Below, piece by piece: positions 32,063 to 40,464 of a DNA stretch of 64,000 bases. The notes below the pieces were generated by a model. The model saw nothing but the letters and a program-made list of their open reading frames with translations, made no database searches and was not told the origin of the DNA. Each line of letters starts with the position of its first letter. Positions within the stretch are counted from its first letter, which is position 1. Source of the stretch: Streptomyces sp. TLI_171 (GTDB lineage: Bacteria > Actinomycetota > Actinomycetes > Streptomycetales > Streptomycetaceae); NCBI RefSeq assembly GCF_003610255.1, contig NZ_RAPS01000001.1:1178001-1242000 (forward strand), in the 5' to 3' direction. The position numbers and the translations under genes are program-made.

Positions 32063-32677
32063 GTGACCACCGCCCCCACCACCGACCGGGGCCCGATCGG
32101 CGCCACCCGCGGCTTCTCCTGGCTGCTGCTGATCAGCGGCCTGCTCGGACTCGCCGCCTCGGCCGTGCTGACGCTCGACAAGATCAAGCTGCTCAAGGAC
32201 CCTTCGTACCGGCCGAGCTGCAACATCAACCCGATCATCAGCTGCGGGTCGATCATGCGCACCGCCCAGGCCGAGGCCTTCGGCTTCCCCAACTCGCTGA
32301 TCGGGCTGGCCGCGTTCGGCGCCCTCGCCGCGATCGGCGCGGGCCTGGTCGCCGGCGCGTCCTACCGCCGCTGGTTCTGGCTCTCCCTGCAGGCCGGCAC
32401 CATGCTCGGCCTCGGCTTCGTCGCCTGGCTGATCGACCAGGCCCTGTACGAGATCGGCGCGCTCTGCCCCTACTGCATGGTGGTCTGGGCCGTGGTCCTC
32501 ACCGCCTTCTGGTACACCACCGTCCACAACCTCCGCACCGGAGCCCTCCCCGCACCCGCCGCCCTCCGCCGCCTCGCCGCCCTCCGTTTCCAATGGCTGG
32601 TCCCCGTCGCGGCCTACCTGGTGATCGCCCTCCTGATCCTCAACCGCTTCTGGTACTACTGGTCCACCCTCCTCTGA
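32063..32677 (+). CDS. vitamin K epoxide reductase (VKOR) family protein
   Basis: A 204-residue membrane protein with four to five transmembrane helices. It has the VKOR active-site CPYC in ALCPYCMVVW (about 135) and the pair of loop cysteines in SCNINPIISCGS (about 54 and 62), the two shuttle redox pairs of the family. It passes electrons from the DsbA-like protein encoded just upstream to menaquinone, replacing DsbB in actinobacteria. GTG 32063 follows the upstream stop by 4 bases, so the two genes form an operon, ended by a strong hairpin. Confidence 0.92.
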   Translation: MTTAPTTDRGPIGATRGFSWLLLISGLLGLAASAVLTLDKIKLLKDPSYRPSCNINPIISCGSIMRTAQAEAFGFPNSLIGLAAFGALAAIGAGLVAGASYRRWFWLSLQAGTMLGLGFVAWLIDQALYEIGALCPYCMVVWAVVLTAFWYTTVHNLRTGALPAPAALRRLAALRFQWLVPVAAYLVIALLILNRFWYYWSTLL

Positions 32678-32691
32678 CCCACCCCGCACAG

Positions 32692-32725
32692 CGGCCCCCG
32701 TCTGCGAAAGCGCAGGCGGGGGCCG
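32692..32725 (+). terminator. terminator after the DsbA-like/VKOR operon
   Basis: A 15-bp stem (32692-32706 with 32711-32725, one G-U pair) with loop AAAG, 14 bases past the VKOR stop. Confidence 0.85.
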
Positions 32726-32762
32726 TCGACCGGAGGTCAGCGGGGACGCGATACTCGGTGCC

Positions 32763-33224
32763 ATGTCAGAAGCCGGACTGGACGCCGCCGCCCGATCCCT
32801 GCGTGCCTGGCTGAACGGCCAGCGGTTCACCGACATCCCCAGGGCCGAGGCCACCGAGTTCTTCACCACCTCGATCCGCGGGTGGGCCGAAACACTCGGC
32901 TACCACTGCGAGTTGGAGGCACCCCTCCCGCCCCATGCCCTCCGGCCCGACCGGCGCGGGTACCTCGACGTCCGGCTCAGGCACCGGTCGGGGAAGGGCC
33001 GTGGCATCAGCATGGAGATCGACCGCGGCGACAAGCAGCTGTCCCTCGACAAGCTGGCCCAGGCCGCGGAACTCGGAGACCTGTGCCTCTGGCTCCGATG
33101 GGGTCGCCGCCCCGTCCGTCTCAGCGTCCCGCCCACCGTGCGCGTGATCCGCGCCCACGTGCTCCGGCGATCCACCCCCGCGGGCCCTGACCGGTATTCA
33201 CTCGAACCCGACAGCTGCGGCTGA
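32763..33224 (+). CDS. hypothetical protein with possible nuclease-like core
   Basis: A 153-residue protein, unrecognised. Residues about 65-100 read YLDVRL-R-RSGKGRGISMEIDRGDKQLSL, giving Asp, then Glu-x-Asp and Lys after short strands, reminiscent of the D-(D/E)xK core of restriction-endonuclease-like folds. This is a weak resemblance only. The rest has tryptophan-rich helices (RGWAETLGYHCELEAPLP; LCLWLRWGRRPVRL). There is no signal or membrane segment. It starts 38 bases after the VKOR terminator and overlaps the convergent SDR gene end by 27 bases. Confidence 0.6.
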   Translation: MSEAGLDAAARSLRAWLNGQRFTDIPRAEATEFFTTSIRGWAETLGYHCELEAPLPPHALRPDRRGYLDVRLRHRSGKGRGISMEIDRGDKQLSLDKLAQAAELGDLCLWLRWGRRPVRLSVPPTVRVIRAHVLRRSTPAGPDRYSLEPDSCG

Positions 33225-34106
33225 CGCCGAGTCACCCCGCCTGCTCCGAGCGGCCTCCGGGCGGTCTCCGGACGGTCTCCGGGCCGTCGAAGCCGCCAGC
33301 AGCTGTTCCGTGAGCCGGTGCAGGCGTTCGGCGTCGGCGGGGTCGAACGGTGGGGTGTCGGTCGGTAGTCGGCGGCCCTCCAGGACGGCGGTCAGGCGGG
33401 CCGGGGGGTTGTCGAGGAAGGGGAGGATCTGGGCGACGGCGGTGGTGGTCGGCTTGCCGTGGGTGCGCAGGCGGTCGACGTGGGAGGCGGTGGCCGGGTC
33501 GTACTCGCCAGCGAAGCTGGTGGACACCACGCCCGGGTGGTTCAGCACGTAGTGGATCGGGGTGTCCGCGTGGGTGCGGGCGAAGTGCACCCCGAGCAGG
33601 TCGCAGAGGGCGCCGCCGTGCCCGAGCGCACCGGTGCCCGGGTAGTCGCGGCGCAGTTGCAGGTCGTCCCAGCGGACGGGGCCGGTGAGTCCGGCGCCGC
33701 CGAAGTTCAGCACGGTGCCCCGTTCGGCTCGGGCCAGCCGGTCGGCGAGGCCGTGGCCGAGCAGGTAGCGGCTCAGGTAGAACAGCGCGAAGTTGCTCTC
33801 GAACCCGTCCGCCGTCTCCGCCCGGGTCGAGCGGTGGTAGCGCGCGCCCAGCACCAGCAGATCGAGCACCCCGTACCGCTCCTTGACCAGGTCGACGAGT
33901 CGGTGGTTCTCGGCGACCAGGCTCAGGTCCGCCGTCAGGAACCGTGCCCTGTCGCCCGCACCGCGCAGTTCGGCGGCCGCGACGAACGCCTCGCCCTTCG
34001 CCGCGCTGGTCCCGACGACCAGCGTCTCCCAGCCCCGCTCCAGGTACGTGTCGGCGAGCGCCCGGCCGACGCCGTCCGTCCCGCCCGTGATCACCGCTGT
34101 CGGCAT
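33198..34106 (-). CDS. atypical short-chain dehydrogenase-like protein
   Basis: A 302-residue Rossmann-fold SDR relative. The dinucleotide motif is TGGTDGVGRALADTY (about 7-21), followed by TADLSLV and LDLLVLGA. The catalytic Tyr-x-x-x-Lys segment should follow the LNFGGAG strand, but here the position reads ALGHGGALCDLLGVHF, with neither Tyr nor Lys. It may bind NAD(P) without normal SDR catalysis. The last 45 residues are an Arg/Ser-rich tail. It is divergent from a MarR regulator with a palindrome between, which suggests regulation by it. It overlaps the convergent gene by 27 bases. Confidence 0.82.
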   Translation of the reverse strand: MPTAVITGGTDGVGRALADTYLERGWETLVVGTSAAKGEAFVAAAELRGAGDRARFLTADLSLVAENHRLVDLVKERYGVLDLLVLGARYHRSTRAETADGFESNFALFYLSRYLLGHGLADRLARAERGTVLNFGGAGLTGPVRWDDLQLRRDYPGTGALGHGGALCDLLGVHFARTHADTPIHYVLNHPGVVSTSFAGEYDPATASHVDRLRTHGKPTTTAVAQILPFLDNPPARLTAVLEGRRLPTDTPPFDPADAERLHRLTEQLLAASTARRPSGDRPEAARSRRGDSASAAAVGFE

Positions 34107-34124
34107 GTCTCCCCCGTCAGTTGC

Positions 34125-34138
34125 TTTGATCGATCAAA
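34125..34138. promoter_or_regulatory. palindromic operator between SDR-like and MarR genes
   Basis: TTTGATCGATCAAA, a perfect 14-bp palindrome 18 bases upstream of the SDR-like start and about 107 bases upstream of the MarR start. A+T-rich symmetry in this genome suggests a regulator site. Confidence 0.6.
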
Positions 34139-34245
34139 ACATGTGGCGATCTCCGAACGCAATCACCCTTCTCAGGACGGCAGTTGGGCTTGCCATAACC
34201 GGAAGCAATGGCATCGGTTTCCGTCGCCCCTTGTAGCCTTGGCCG

Positions 34246-34725
34246 GTGAGTACATCCCGATCGGCACCTCAGCAGCCCTCCTCCGCCGACGAGTTGGCCC
34301 GGCTGGAGGTCGCGGTGTCCGCGCTGGTGCGGTGGAGTGAGAGCAGGCACGTCCGGGCCGAGGTCGCGCGGGTGGTGGGGCGTGACCTTCCGGCCAGTGC
34401 CTTGCGGTTGCTGGAGCACTTCGAGGCTGCGGGCGCCATGCGGGTGTCGGCGGTCGCCGAGTGCCTGCACATCGACGTGTCGACCGCCTCGCTGCAGCTC
34501 CGCGGGCTCAGGTCCGACGGGCTGGTGAGCCGCACCGCCGACCCGGCGGACGGTCGCTCCGGCGTCGTCGCGATCACGGCGGAGGGGCGCAGCGTGCTGG
34601 CCCGGGTCCGCGCCGTCCGCTGCGAGCTGCTGGCGCAGGCTCTCGGCAGTGCCTCCCCGGGCGAGTGGGGACGCGCCGCCGAGGTGTTGCTCCGGGTCCA
34701 GCAGCACATGCTCGGTGCGGGCTGA
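34246..34725 (+). CDS. MarR-family transcriptional regulator
   Basis: A 159-residue MarR regulator. The winged helix-turn-helix runs from about residue 45 (LPASALRLLEHFEAAGAMRVSAVAECLHIDVSTASLQLRGLRSDGLVSR) with the wing TADPADGRSGVVAITAEG; flanking helices make the dimer. GTG 34246 is the start. It is divergent from the atypical SDR gene; the palindrome at 34125 is a candidate site. The ligand is unknown. Confidence 0.88.
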   Translation: MSTSRSAPQQPSSADELARLEVAVSALVRWSESRHVRAEVARVVGRDLPASALRLLEHFEAAGAMRVSAVAECLHIDVSTASLQLRGLRSDGLVSRTADPADGRSGVVAITAEGRSVLARVRAVRCELLAQALGSASPGEWGRAAEVLLRVQQHMLGAG

Positions 34726-34731
34726 GCGCCG

Positions 34732-35109
34732 CTAGCCGCGCGGGGTGAGGCGGAGGGTGGTGGCCCGGGCCTGGGGGCCGAGCATGGGTTCCACGTAGTC
34801 GCTGTAGCGGCCGTACTTGGTGCGGTAGGCGGTGTCGACGCGGTCGTTGGCGGCGGGGTCGTCGACGAGGGCGAAGTCGACGTCGGACTCGGCGCCGCCG
34901 GCCCGGATGTGGCCGTTCAGGGTGGTGCGGGCGGTGTTCCACCAGGTGCCGGAGGTGCCGCGCCAGGAGCGGACGTAGAGGTCGTCGCCGTCGCGGACCA
35001 CCCAGATGGTGGTGGGGGTGCGCAGGCTCCCGTCGGGCTGGCGGGGCGCGATGTGGAGTTCGTCGGCGCCGGCGATCCGGTCGAGGGTCTCGGGGGGCCA
35101 GGTGCTCAC
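34732..35109 (-). CDS. DUF2255 family protein
   Basis: A 125-residue DUF2255 protein. The core LHIAPRQPDGSLRTPTTIWVVRDGDDLYVRSWRGTSGTWW fits this family, which has a split-barrel fold related to flavin-binding pyridoxamine-oxidase-like proteins. Substrate and cofactor are not known. Start ATG 35109. It follows the YahK-like alcohol dehydrogenase gene on the same strand and is the last gene of that apparent oxidoreductase cluster. Confidence 0.85.
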   Translation of the reverse strand: MSTWPPETLDRIAGADELHIAPRQPDGSLRTPTTIWVVRDGDDLYVRSWRGTSGTWWNTARTTLNGHIRAGGAESDVDFALVDDPAANDRVDTAYRTKYGRYSDYVEPMLGPQARATTLRLTPRG

Positions 35110-35212
35110 GGGGAGGTCCTTTCGGTGGGTGACGCCCCCTCAGTCTCCGGTGGCCGGATCCGGAACGGCGAGCGGGCGCGGGGCCTGCTCGCCGTTCCGT
35201 CCCCCGGGTGGG

Positions 35213-36253
35213 TCAGCCGATGGTGGCGGTGTCGATGACGAAGCGGTAGCGGACGTCGGAGGCGAGGACGCGTTCGTAGGCCTCGTTGATCCGGTCGGCG
35301 GGGATCAGTTCGATGTCGGCGCCGATGCCGTGCTCGGCGCAGAAGTCGAGCATCTCCTGGGTGAGCGCGATGCCGCCGATCATCGAGCCGGTGAGGACGC
35401 GGCGGGCGCTGCCGAGCAGGAAGCCGTTGACGACCATCGGGCCGGGCGCGGCGCCGACGTTGGCGAGGACGCCGTCGAGGGTGAGCAGGCCGAGGTAGGC
35501 GTTGATGTCGAGGTCGGCGCTGACGGTGTTGACGATCAGGTCGAAGCGGCCGGCGAGTTCGGTGAAGGTGCCGGGGTCGGAGGTCGCGAAGTAGTGGTCG
35601 GCGCCGAGGCGGTGGCCGTCCTCCTGCTTCTTCAGCGACTGGGAGAGCACCGTGACCTCGGCGCCCAGCGCGTGGGCGATCTTGACGGCCATGTGGCCGA
35701 GGCCGCCGAGGCCGACCACCGCGACCTGCTTGCCGGGCCCGGCGCCCCAGTGCCGCAGCGGGGCGTAGGTGGTGATGCCCGCGCACAGCAGGGGGGCGGC
35801 GGCGGCAGGGTCGAGGCCGGCGGGGACGGAGAGGACGAAGCCGGCGTCGACGACGACGTGGGTGGAGTAGCCGCCCTGGGTGGTGGTGCCGTCGTGGTCG
35901 GTGGCGGCGTAGGTGAAGACCGGGCCCTGCACGCAGTACTGCTGGTCGCCGCCGAGGCAGGGGGCGCACCGGCCGCAGGAGTTGACCATGCAGCCGACGC
36001 CGACCCGGTCGCCGACCCGGTGGGTGGTGACCTCGGCGCCGACCTCGGCGACGGTGCCGACGATCTCGTGGCCGGGGACGACGGGGTAGGGCTGCGGTCC
36101 CCATTCGCCGCGGACGGTGTGGATGTCGGAGTGGCAGATGCCCGCGTACTGGATGGCGATCAGGACGTCGCGGGGTCCGACCGGGCGGCGTTCGACGGTG
36201 GTCGGGGCCAGCGGACGGCCGACGGCGGGGGCGGCGTAGGCGTTGACGCGCAT
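35213..36253 (-). CDS. NADP-dependent zinc alcohol dehydrogenase (cinnamyl-alcohol-dehydrogenase / YahK type)
   Basis: A 346-residue medium-chain dehydrogenase. Catalytic zinc ligands are Cys in AGICHSDIH and His-Glu in PGHEIVG. The structural zinc loop [17 protein letters not shown] has all four cysteines. The Rossmann motif is [15 protein letters not shown]. The order of motifs fits the YahK/CAD group, which reduces aldehydes to alcohols with NADPH. It is in a run of minus-strand genes (alcohol dehydrogenase at 36726, cupin, this gene, DUF2255), probably induced together by the divergent XRE regulator. Confidence 0.92.
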   Translation of the reverse strand: MRVNAYAAPAVGRPLAPTTVERRPVGPRDVLIAIQYAGICHSDIHTVRGEWGPQPYPVVPGHEIVGTVAEVGAEVTTHRVGDRVGVGCMVNSCGRCAPCLGGDQQYCVQGPVFTYAATDHDGTTTQGGYSTHVVVDAGFVLSVPAGLDPAAAAPLLCAGITTYAPLRHWGAGPGKQVAVVGLGGLGHMAVKIAHALGAEVTVLSQSLKKQEDGHRLGADHYFATSDPGTFTELAGRFDLIVNTVSADLDINAYLGLLTLDGVLANVGAAPGPMVVNGFLLGSARRVLTGSMIGGIALTQEMLDFCAEHGIGADIELIPADRINEAYERVLASDVRYRFVIDTATIG

Positions 36254-36295
36254 GCGCAGGTGCTCCTCTTTCGGTGGTGGCTGCGTCGGCCCGGG

Positions 36296-36706
36296 TCAGT
36301 CGACGGCCGGGGCGGCAGCGTACTCCTGGTCGGTGACGGGGATGAGCCAGTGCACGACGGCGTGTTCGGCGTCGCCCTCGTTGATGGCCAGGTGGACCAT
36401 CAGGCGGTCGGGCGCGGCACCGTGCCAGTGCTCCTCGTCGGCCTCGAACAGGACGCGGTCGCCGGGGCGGATGACCTCGACGGGGCCGCCGCGGCGCTGG
36501 CAGAGGCCGACGCCCTCGGTGACGAAGACGGTCTGGCCGAGCGGGTGCCGGTGCCAGTGGGTGCGGGCGCCCGGCATGAAGTGCACCAGGTTGGCGGTGA
36601 CCCGGGACGGCGCGGGAGCGGCGGCGACGGCGTCGATGTAGACGTCGCCGGTGAACCAGTCGGCCGGGCCCTTGACGGTCTGGAGCGAGCTCCGGGTGAT
36701 CTGCAT
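36296..36706 (-). CDS. cupin-domain protein
   Basis: A 136-residue single-domain cupin. Motif 1 is PGARTHWHRHPLGQTVFVTEGVG with the His/His/Glu metal ligands, and motif 2 is PGDRVLFEADEEHWHGAAP with the last His. Such small manganese or iron cupins include hydroxynitrile lyases and carbonyl-handling enzymes; the close similarity of the layout to bacterial (R)-mandelonitrile-lyase-like cupins is my impression only. It lies between two alcohol dehydrogenase genes on the same strand, with short gaps of 42 and 19 bases. Confidence 0.88.
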   Translation of the reverse strand: MQITRSSLQTVKGPADWFTGDVYIDAVAAAPAPSRVTANLVHFMPGARTHWHRHPLGQTVFVTEGVGLCQRRGGPVEVIRPGDRVLFEADEEHWHGAAPDRLMVHLAINEGDAEHAVVHWLIPVTDQEYAAAPAVD

Positions 36707-36725
36707 GGCGGTTCTCCGGGGAGGG

Positions 36726-37742
36726 TCAGGGGGTGAGCAGGGCCTTGATCGCGCGACGTTCGTCCATCGCCCGGTAACCGTCGGCGACCTGCTCCAGCGG
36801 CAGGCTGAGGTCGAAGACCTTGCCGGGGTCGATCCGTCCGGTCAGGACGCGCTCGATCAGGTCGGGCAGGTAGCGGCGCACGGGCGCGGGGCCGCCGCGC
36901 AGGCCGACGTGCGAGAAGAACAGTTCCTGGCCGTCGACGGCGACCTCGTGCGGGACGCCGACGAAGCCGACGCTGCCGCCGGGCCGCGCGCTGTGCAGGG
37001 CCTGCCGCATCGCCTCGGCGGTGCCGACGCACTCCAGCACGCTGTCCGCGCCGATGCCGCCGGTGAGTTCCTTGATCCGGGCCACGCCGTCCTCACCGCG
37101 CTCGGTGACGATGTCGGTGGCGCCGAACTCCAGGGCGAGCCGCTGCCGGGACTCGTGGCGGCTCATCGCGATGATCCGCTCCGCGCCGAGTTCCTTCGCG
37201 GCGATCACGGCGCACAGCCCCACCGCGCCGTCGCCGACCACCACGGCGGTCGAGCCGGGCCGGACCTGGGCGGCGTCTGCGGCCCACCAGCCGGTGCCCA
37301 TCACGTCGGAGTTGGCGAGCAGGCCGGGCCAGAAGCGCCGGTCCGGCACCTCCTCGGTGGCGACCAGGGTGCCCTGGGCGTTCGGGATGCGGACGTACTC
37401 GGCCTGGCAGGTGCTCATGAACTCCCTGTGCTGGCAGTTCGACTGAAAGCCGTTCAGGCAGTTCGGGCAGGTGTTGTCGGAGGTGGCGAACGAGCCGACC
37501 ACGAACTGGCCGGGCCGCAGGCCCTCGACCTCGCGGCCGACCTCCTCGACGAAGCCGACGTACTCGTGGCCGATCGGGTGGGCGTGTTCGGTGGCGTCCA
37601 GTCCGCGCCAGGGCCACAGGTCCGAGCCGCACACGCAGGTGACGGCGGTGCGGATGACCGCGTCGGTCGGCTTGAGGATCCTCGGGTCGTCCAGCGTCTC
37701 GAACCGGACGTCACCGGGACCGTGGATCACTGCTCCGCGCAT
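36726..37742 (-). CDS. zinc-dependent alcohol dehydrogenase
   Basis: A 338-residue medium-chain dehydrogenase. The catalytic zinc site is CVCGSDLWPWRG and GHEYVGFVEEVG; the structural loop TCPNCLNGFQSNC keeps three of the usual four cysteines. The Rossmann motif is VVGDGAVGLCAVIAAKELGAERI. It belongs to the threonine/formaldehyde/glutathione-independent group whose substrate varies. First gene of the minus-strand cluster, divergent from the XRE/MmyB-like regulator, 128 bases apart, with an imperfect palindrome between. Confidence 0.92.
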   Translation of the reverse strand: MRGAVIHGPGDVRFETLDDPRILKPTDAVIRTAVTCVCGSDLWPWRGLDATEHAHPIGHEYVGFVEEVGREVEGLRPGQFVVGSFATSDNTCPNCLNGFQSNCQHREFMSTCQAEYVRIPNAQGTLVATEEVPDRRFWPGLLANSDVMGTGWWAADAAQVRPGSTAVVVGDGAVGLCAVIAAKELGAERIIAMSRHESRQRLALEFGATDIVTERGEDGVARIKELTGGIGADSVLECVGTAEAMRQALHSARPGGSVGFVGVPHEVAVDGQELFFSHVGLRGGPAPVRRYLPDLIERVLTGRIDPGKVFDLSLPLEQVADGYRAMDERRAIKALLTP

Positions 37743-37817
37743 GGGGAAAATCCTTACGTAGGGGGTGCCGCAATCCAGGTAAGCGCGCTCGGCGCGGTCC
37801 GGCGAGTCACTGGTGAA

Positions 37818-37839
37818 GGGTGTACCGCCAGTACATCCC
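37818..37839. promoter_or_regulatory. imperfect palindrome between alcohol dehydrogenase and XRE regulator
   Basis: GGGTGTAC-CGCCA-GTACATCCC, an inverted repeat with one extra base in the right arm. It lies in the 128-base divergent promoter region. TACCGT at 37859-37864, six bases before the regulator ATG, may be a -10 of a leaderless message. Confidence 0.4.
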
Positions 37840-37870
37840 TCCGGCCGCCGGCAGGCCGTACCGTCGAGAC

Positions 37871-38812
37871 ATGGACAACCGCGAGGAGGTCCGCGAGTTC
37901 CTCACCTCGCGGCGAGCGAAGATCACCCCGGAGCGGGCCGGCCTGCCCGCCGGGCCGCGGCGGCGGGTGCCCGGGCTGCGCCGCAGCGAGGTGGCCGCGC
38001 TCGCCGACATGAGCGTGGAGTACTACGCCAAACTCGAGCGCGGCAACCTGGCGGGCGCCTCCCCGGCCGTACTGGAGGCGGTGGCCCGCGCCCTGCAGCT
38101 GGACGACGCCGAGCGGGCCCACCTGCTGCACCTGGCGCAGGCCGCCGACGGCTCCGACGTGCTGGCCCGCCCGCGCCGACGCCCCGGCGCCAAGCAGTGG
38201 ACGCCGCACCGCAGCCTGCAGTGGACCCTCGACGCAATCACCGCCGGGCCAGCCGTGGTGGCCAACCGCCGGATGGACGTGCTGGCGGCCAACCCGCTCG
38301 GCCGCGCTTTCTACTGCGACCTGTTCGCCACCCCGGACAACCGGCGGAACCTGGCCCGGTTCAACTTCCTCGACCCGGCCTCCCGCCGCTTCTACCCGGA
38401 CTGGGGGCTGTTCGCCGACATGGCGGTGGCGGTCCTGCGGCGCGAGGCCGGGCGCGACCCGCACGACCGGGACCTGCACGACCTGGTCGGCGAACTGTCC
38501 ACCCGCAGCGCCGAGTTCCGCACCCGCTGGGGCGCGCACAACGTCCGCCGGCACGGCACCGGGACCAAGCACTTCCACCACCCGGCGGTCGGTGAGCTCA
38601 CCCTCGCCTACGAGTCCCTCGACCTCGCGGCCGAGCCCGGGCTCGGCATGACCGTCTACACCGCCGAACCCGGCTCGCCCTCGGAGGAGCGGCTGCGCCT
38701 GCTCGCCTCCCTGGCCGCCACCGAAACGGCCGCCGAGGCGGCCGCCGCCGAGACGGGCAAGGCCGAGGAGACCGCCGGCCACCCGACGCCCGCGCCGCCC
38801 GGGCAGGTCTGA
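37871..38812 (+). CDS. XRE-family regulator with MmyB-like ligand-binding domain
   Basis: A 313-residue regulator: an N-terminal XRE helix-turn-helix (VPGLRRSEVAALADMSVEYYAKLERGNLAGASPAVLEAVARALQLDD, about 35-85) and an MmyB-like domain (WTLDAITAGPAVVANRRMDVLAANPLGRAFYCDLF onward) of PAS-like fold that binds a hydrophobic ligand. The C-terminal 40 residues are Ala/Glu-rich and disordered. Regulators of this group are typically divergent from one or more oxidoreductase genes, as here, and repress or activate them in response to small molecules. ATG 37871 is the start; upstream ATG in frame lies within the operator-like palindrome. Confidence 0.9.
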   Translation: MDNREEVREFLTSRRAKITPERAGLPAGPRRRVPGLRRSEVAALADMSVEYYAKLERGNLAGASPAVLEAVARALQLDDAERAHLLHLAQAADGSDVLARPRRRPGAKQWTPHRSLQWTLDAITAGPAVVANRRMDVLAANPLGRAFYCDLFATPDNRRNLARFNFLDPASRRFYPDWGLFADMAVAVLRREAGRDPHDRDLHDLVGELSTRSAEFRTRWGAHNVRRHGTGTKHFHHPAVGELTLAYESLDLAAEPGLGMTVYTAEPGSPSEERLRLLASLAATETAAEAAAAETGKAEETAGHPTPAPPGQV

Positions 38813-39080
38813 GCCCGGTCAGGTCTGAGCCCGGTCAGCCCGTCCGCGGCGGGGCGGAGGGCGCCGAGGCCACCAGGCCGTTGACGGTCCGCTCGTCCAC
38901 CCCGCCGTCGAGCACGAGCCCGCGGACCAGCAGGCCCGGCAGGGAAAGCCCTCCAGGGCGCCAAGTGGCCCTCCGACGTGGCGTTTTGGCCGAATGGTCG
39001 CCCCGGCTCGCCCTTGCGCCGGGTTCGCGCCGCCGACTACAGTCCGGACCCGCCCCCCCTCGTCCCTTCCGGAGGTACCC

Positions 39081-39569
39081 GTGTCCCGCCTGTGGACCGT
39101 TCGGGAGAGCGTGACCGTCCACGCCTCCGCGGAAGCCGTGTACGCCGCGGTCGGCGACCTGCCGAACCTGGCCCGGTGGAGCCCGGAGTGCATCGCCGTC
39201 CGGCAGGTGGGGCGCGGGCCGGTGCGGCCGGGGACCCGGTTCCTGGGCTTCAACCGCAAGGGCCCGTTCCTGTGGTTCACCGACTGCCGGGTGACGGTGG
39301 CCCGCGCATCGGAGGAGTTCGCCTTCCGGGTCGGCATCTTCGGCCTCCCGGTGGCCGTCTGGGGCTACCTGGTGGAGCCGGCCGGGCCCGGTGCCGTCCT
39401 GGTCACCGAGTACTGGGAGGACCTGCGCACCGGGCCGCGCTCAGGGCTCACCGAGCTGCTCGGCCGGGTCTTCACCGGCACCCGCCCGACCGACCGCGCC
39501 GCGCTCAACCGGGCGGGCATGCGGGCGACCCTGGAGCGGCTCAAGTCCGCGGTGGAGTCAGCTTCCTGA
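39081..39569 (+). CDS. SRPBCC (START-like) family protein
   Basis: A 162-residue SRPBCC protein of the polyketide-cyclase/CoxG-like type. It has the usual N-terminal strand and helix VRESVTVHASAEAVYAAVGDLPNLARWSPECIAV, then FRVTVAR, and a C-terminal long helix that closes the ligand pocket. Such proteins bind lipids or aromatic compounds; a specific ligand is not evident. GTG 39081 has GGAGG five bases upstream. It overlaps the convergent GNAT gene by 12 bases. The 268 bases before it hold no gene I can support. Confidence 0.85.
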   Translation: MSRLWTVRESVTVHASAEAVYAAVGDLPNLARWSPECIAVRQVGRGPVRPGTRFLGFNRKGPFLWFTDCRVTVARASEEFAFRVGIFGLPVAVWGYLVEPAGPGAVLVTEYWEDLRTGPRSGLTELLGRVFTGTRPTDRAALNRAGMRATLERLKSAVESAS

Positions 39570-40106
39570 CGTCTGTGCCCGCAGCCGGTACACCACCGCG
39601 CGCTGCTCCGGGCCGGGCGGCACGCTCGGGTCGAGGAAGTCCATCGCCGGGTCGTGCACCATGCCCAGGCGTGCGGCGACCGCCCGGGAGGGCGCGTTCC
39701 GCTCGGCGATCACGGCCAGGATCTCGGACCGGCCCAACTCCTCGAAGCCGTACCGGAGAACCGCCCGTCCCGCCTCGGTGGCGTAGCCGTGGCCCCAGGC
39801 GTCGCGGTGCAGCCGCCACCCGGCCTCGATGCCGTCGAACGGCATCTCCTCGTCCACCGGGTCGAGCCCGGCGAAGCCCAGGAACCGCCCGTCGGAGCGG
39901 AGTTGGACGGCCCACCAGCCCCAGCCACGCTCGGCGAGCTCGGCCCGGAAGGCCGCCAGCGAGGCGGCGGCCTGCGCCCGGTCCAGCAGCGTGCCGAAGT
40001 GCCGGCGCACCTCGGGGTCGGCGTTCAGCTCCGCCCAGCGGTCCAGGTCGGCGTCCCGCCACTGGCGCAACAGCAGCCGGGGCGTGGTCAGTTCGGTCTC
40101 GGTCAT
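39558..40106 (-). CDS. GNAT N-acetyltransferase (RimJ/RimL-like)
   Basis: A 182-residue acetyltransferase of the GNAT fold. It shows TPRLLLRQWRDADLDRWAELNADPEV at the N-terminus, GWRLHRDAWGHGYATEAGRAVLRYGFEELG with the acetyl-CoA pyrophosphate-binding Gly-rich turn, and AERNAPSRAVAARLGM. This RimJ/RimL-like group acetylates protein N-termini or small amines such as antibiotics. The substrate is unknown. It overlaps the SRPBCC gene end by 12 bases. Confidence 0.9.
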   Translation of the reverse strand: MTETELTTPRLLLRQWRDADLDRWAELNADPEVRRHFGTLLDRAQAAASLAAFRAELAERGWGWWAVQLRSDGRFLGFAGLDPVDEEMPFDGIEAGWRLHRDAWGHGYATEAGRAVLRYGFEELGRSEILAVIAERNAPSRAVAARLGMVHDPAMDFLDPSVPPGPEQRAVVYRLRAQTSGS

Positions 40107-40141
40107 GGGGGTTCTCCGTTCCGGTTATCCGATGCAGTGGC

Positions 40142-40459
40142 TCAGTCGCCGACGAACAGCAGCCAACTGCCGGGCGTGGCGGCGCAGTCGGCGAGCATCC
40201 GCCCGAGGTCGCGGACCGCCGCAGCCTGCTGCGGCGAGCCGGCCAGGGCCGCCAGGGCGGGCAGTTCGGCGCGCGCCGCGTCGGCGTCCTGCTCGTTGAG
40301 GGCGGTGTCCCGGTACGGGTCGATCCGGCCCGACCGGCCCTGCCCGGACGGCAGTCGGGCCAGCACCGCGGCCAGCGCCTCGCCGTGTCCGTAGGAGCCG
40401 CGCAGCGGCCGGGCGCGGCGAGTCGGCCGTTCGCCGTACAGCAGGATCTCGACGCCCAT
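40142..40459 (-). CDS. hypothetical small protein
   Basis: A 105-residue protein starting MGVEILLYGERPTRRARPLRGSYGHG. It contains GRIDPYRDTALNEQDADAARAELPAL and ends GSWLLFVGD. I do not recognise the family, although the RIDPY-D segment looks conserved. No signal peptide or membrane helix. The start is 5 bases past the stop of the nucleotidyltransferase gene, so the two are probably co-translated. Confidence 0.7.
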   Translation of the reverse strand: MGVEILLYGERPTRRARPLRGSYGHGEALAAVLARLPSGQGRSGRIDPYRDTALNEQDADAARAELPALAALAGSPQQAAAVRDLGRMLADCAATPGSWLLFVGD

Positions 40460-40464
40460 CGCGG

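Noticed and set aside
38835..38950. Minus-strand segment reading LLVRGLVLDGGVDERTVNGL, like the C-terminal end of a TetR regulator
   Set aside because: Fewer than 40 residues, no start or upstream TetR domain in frame; could be a remnant but the evidence is too weak.
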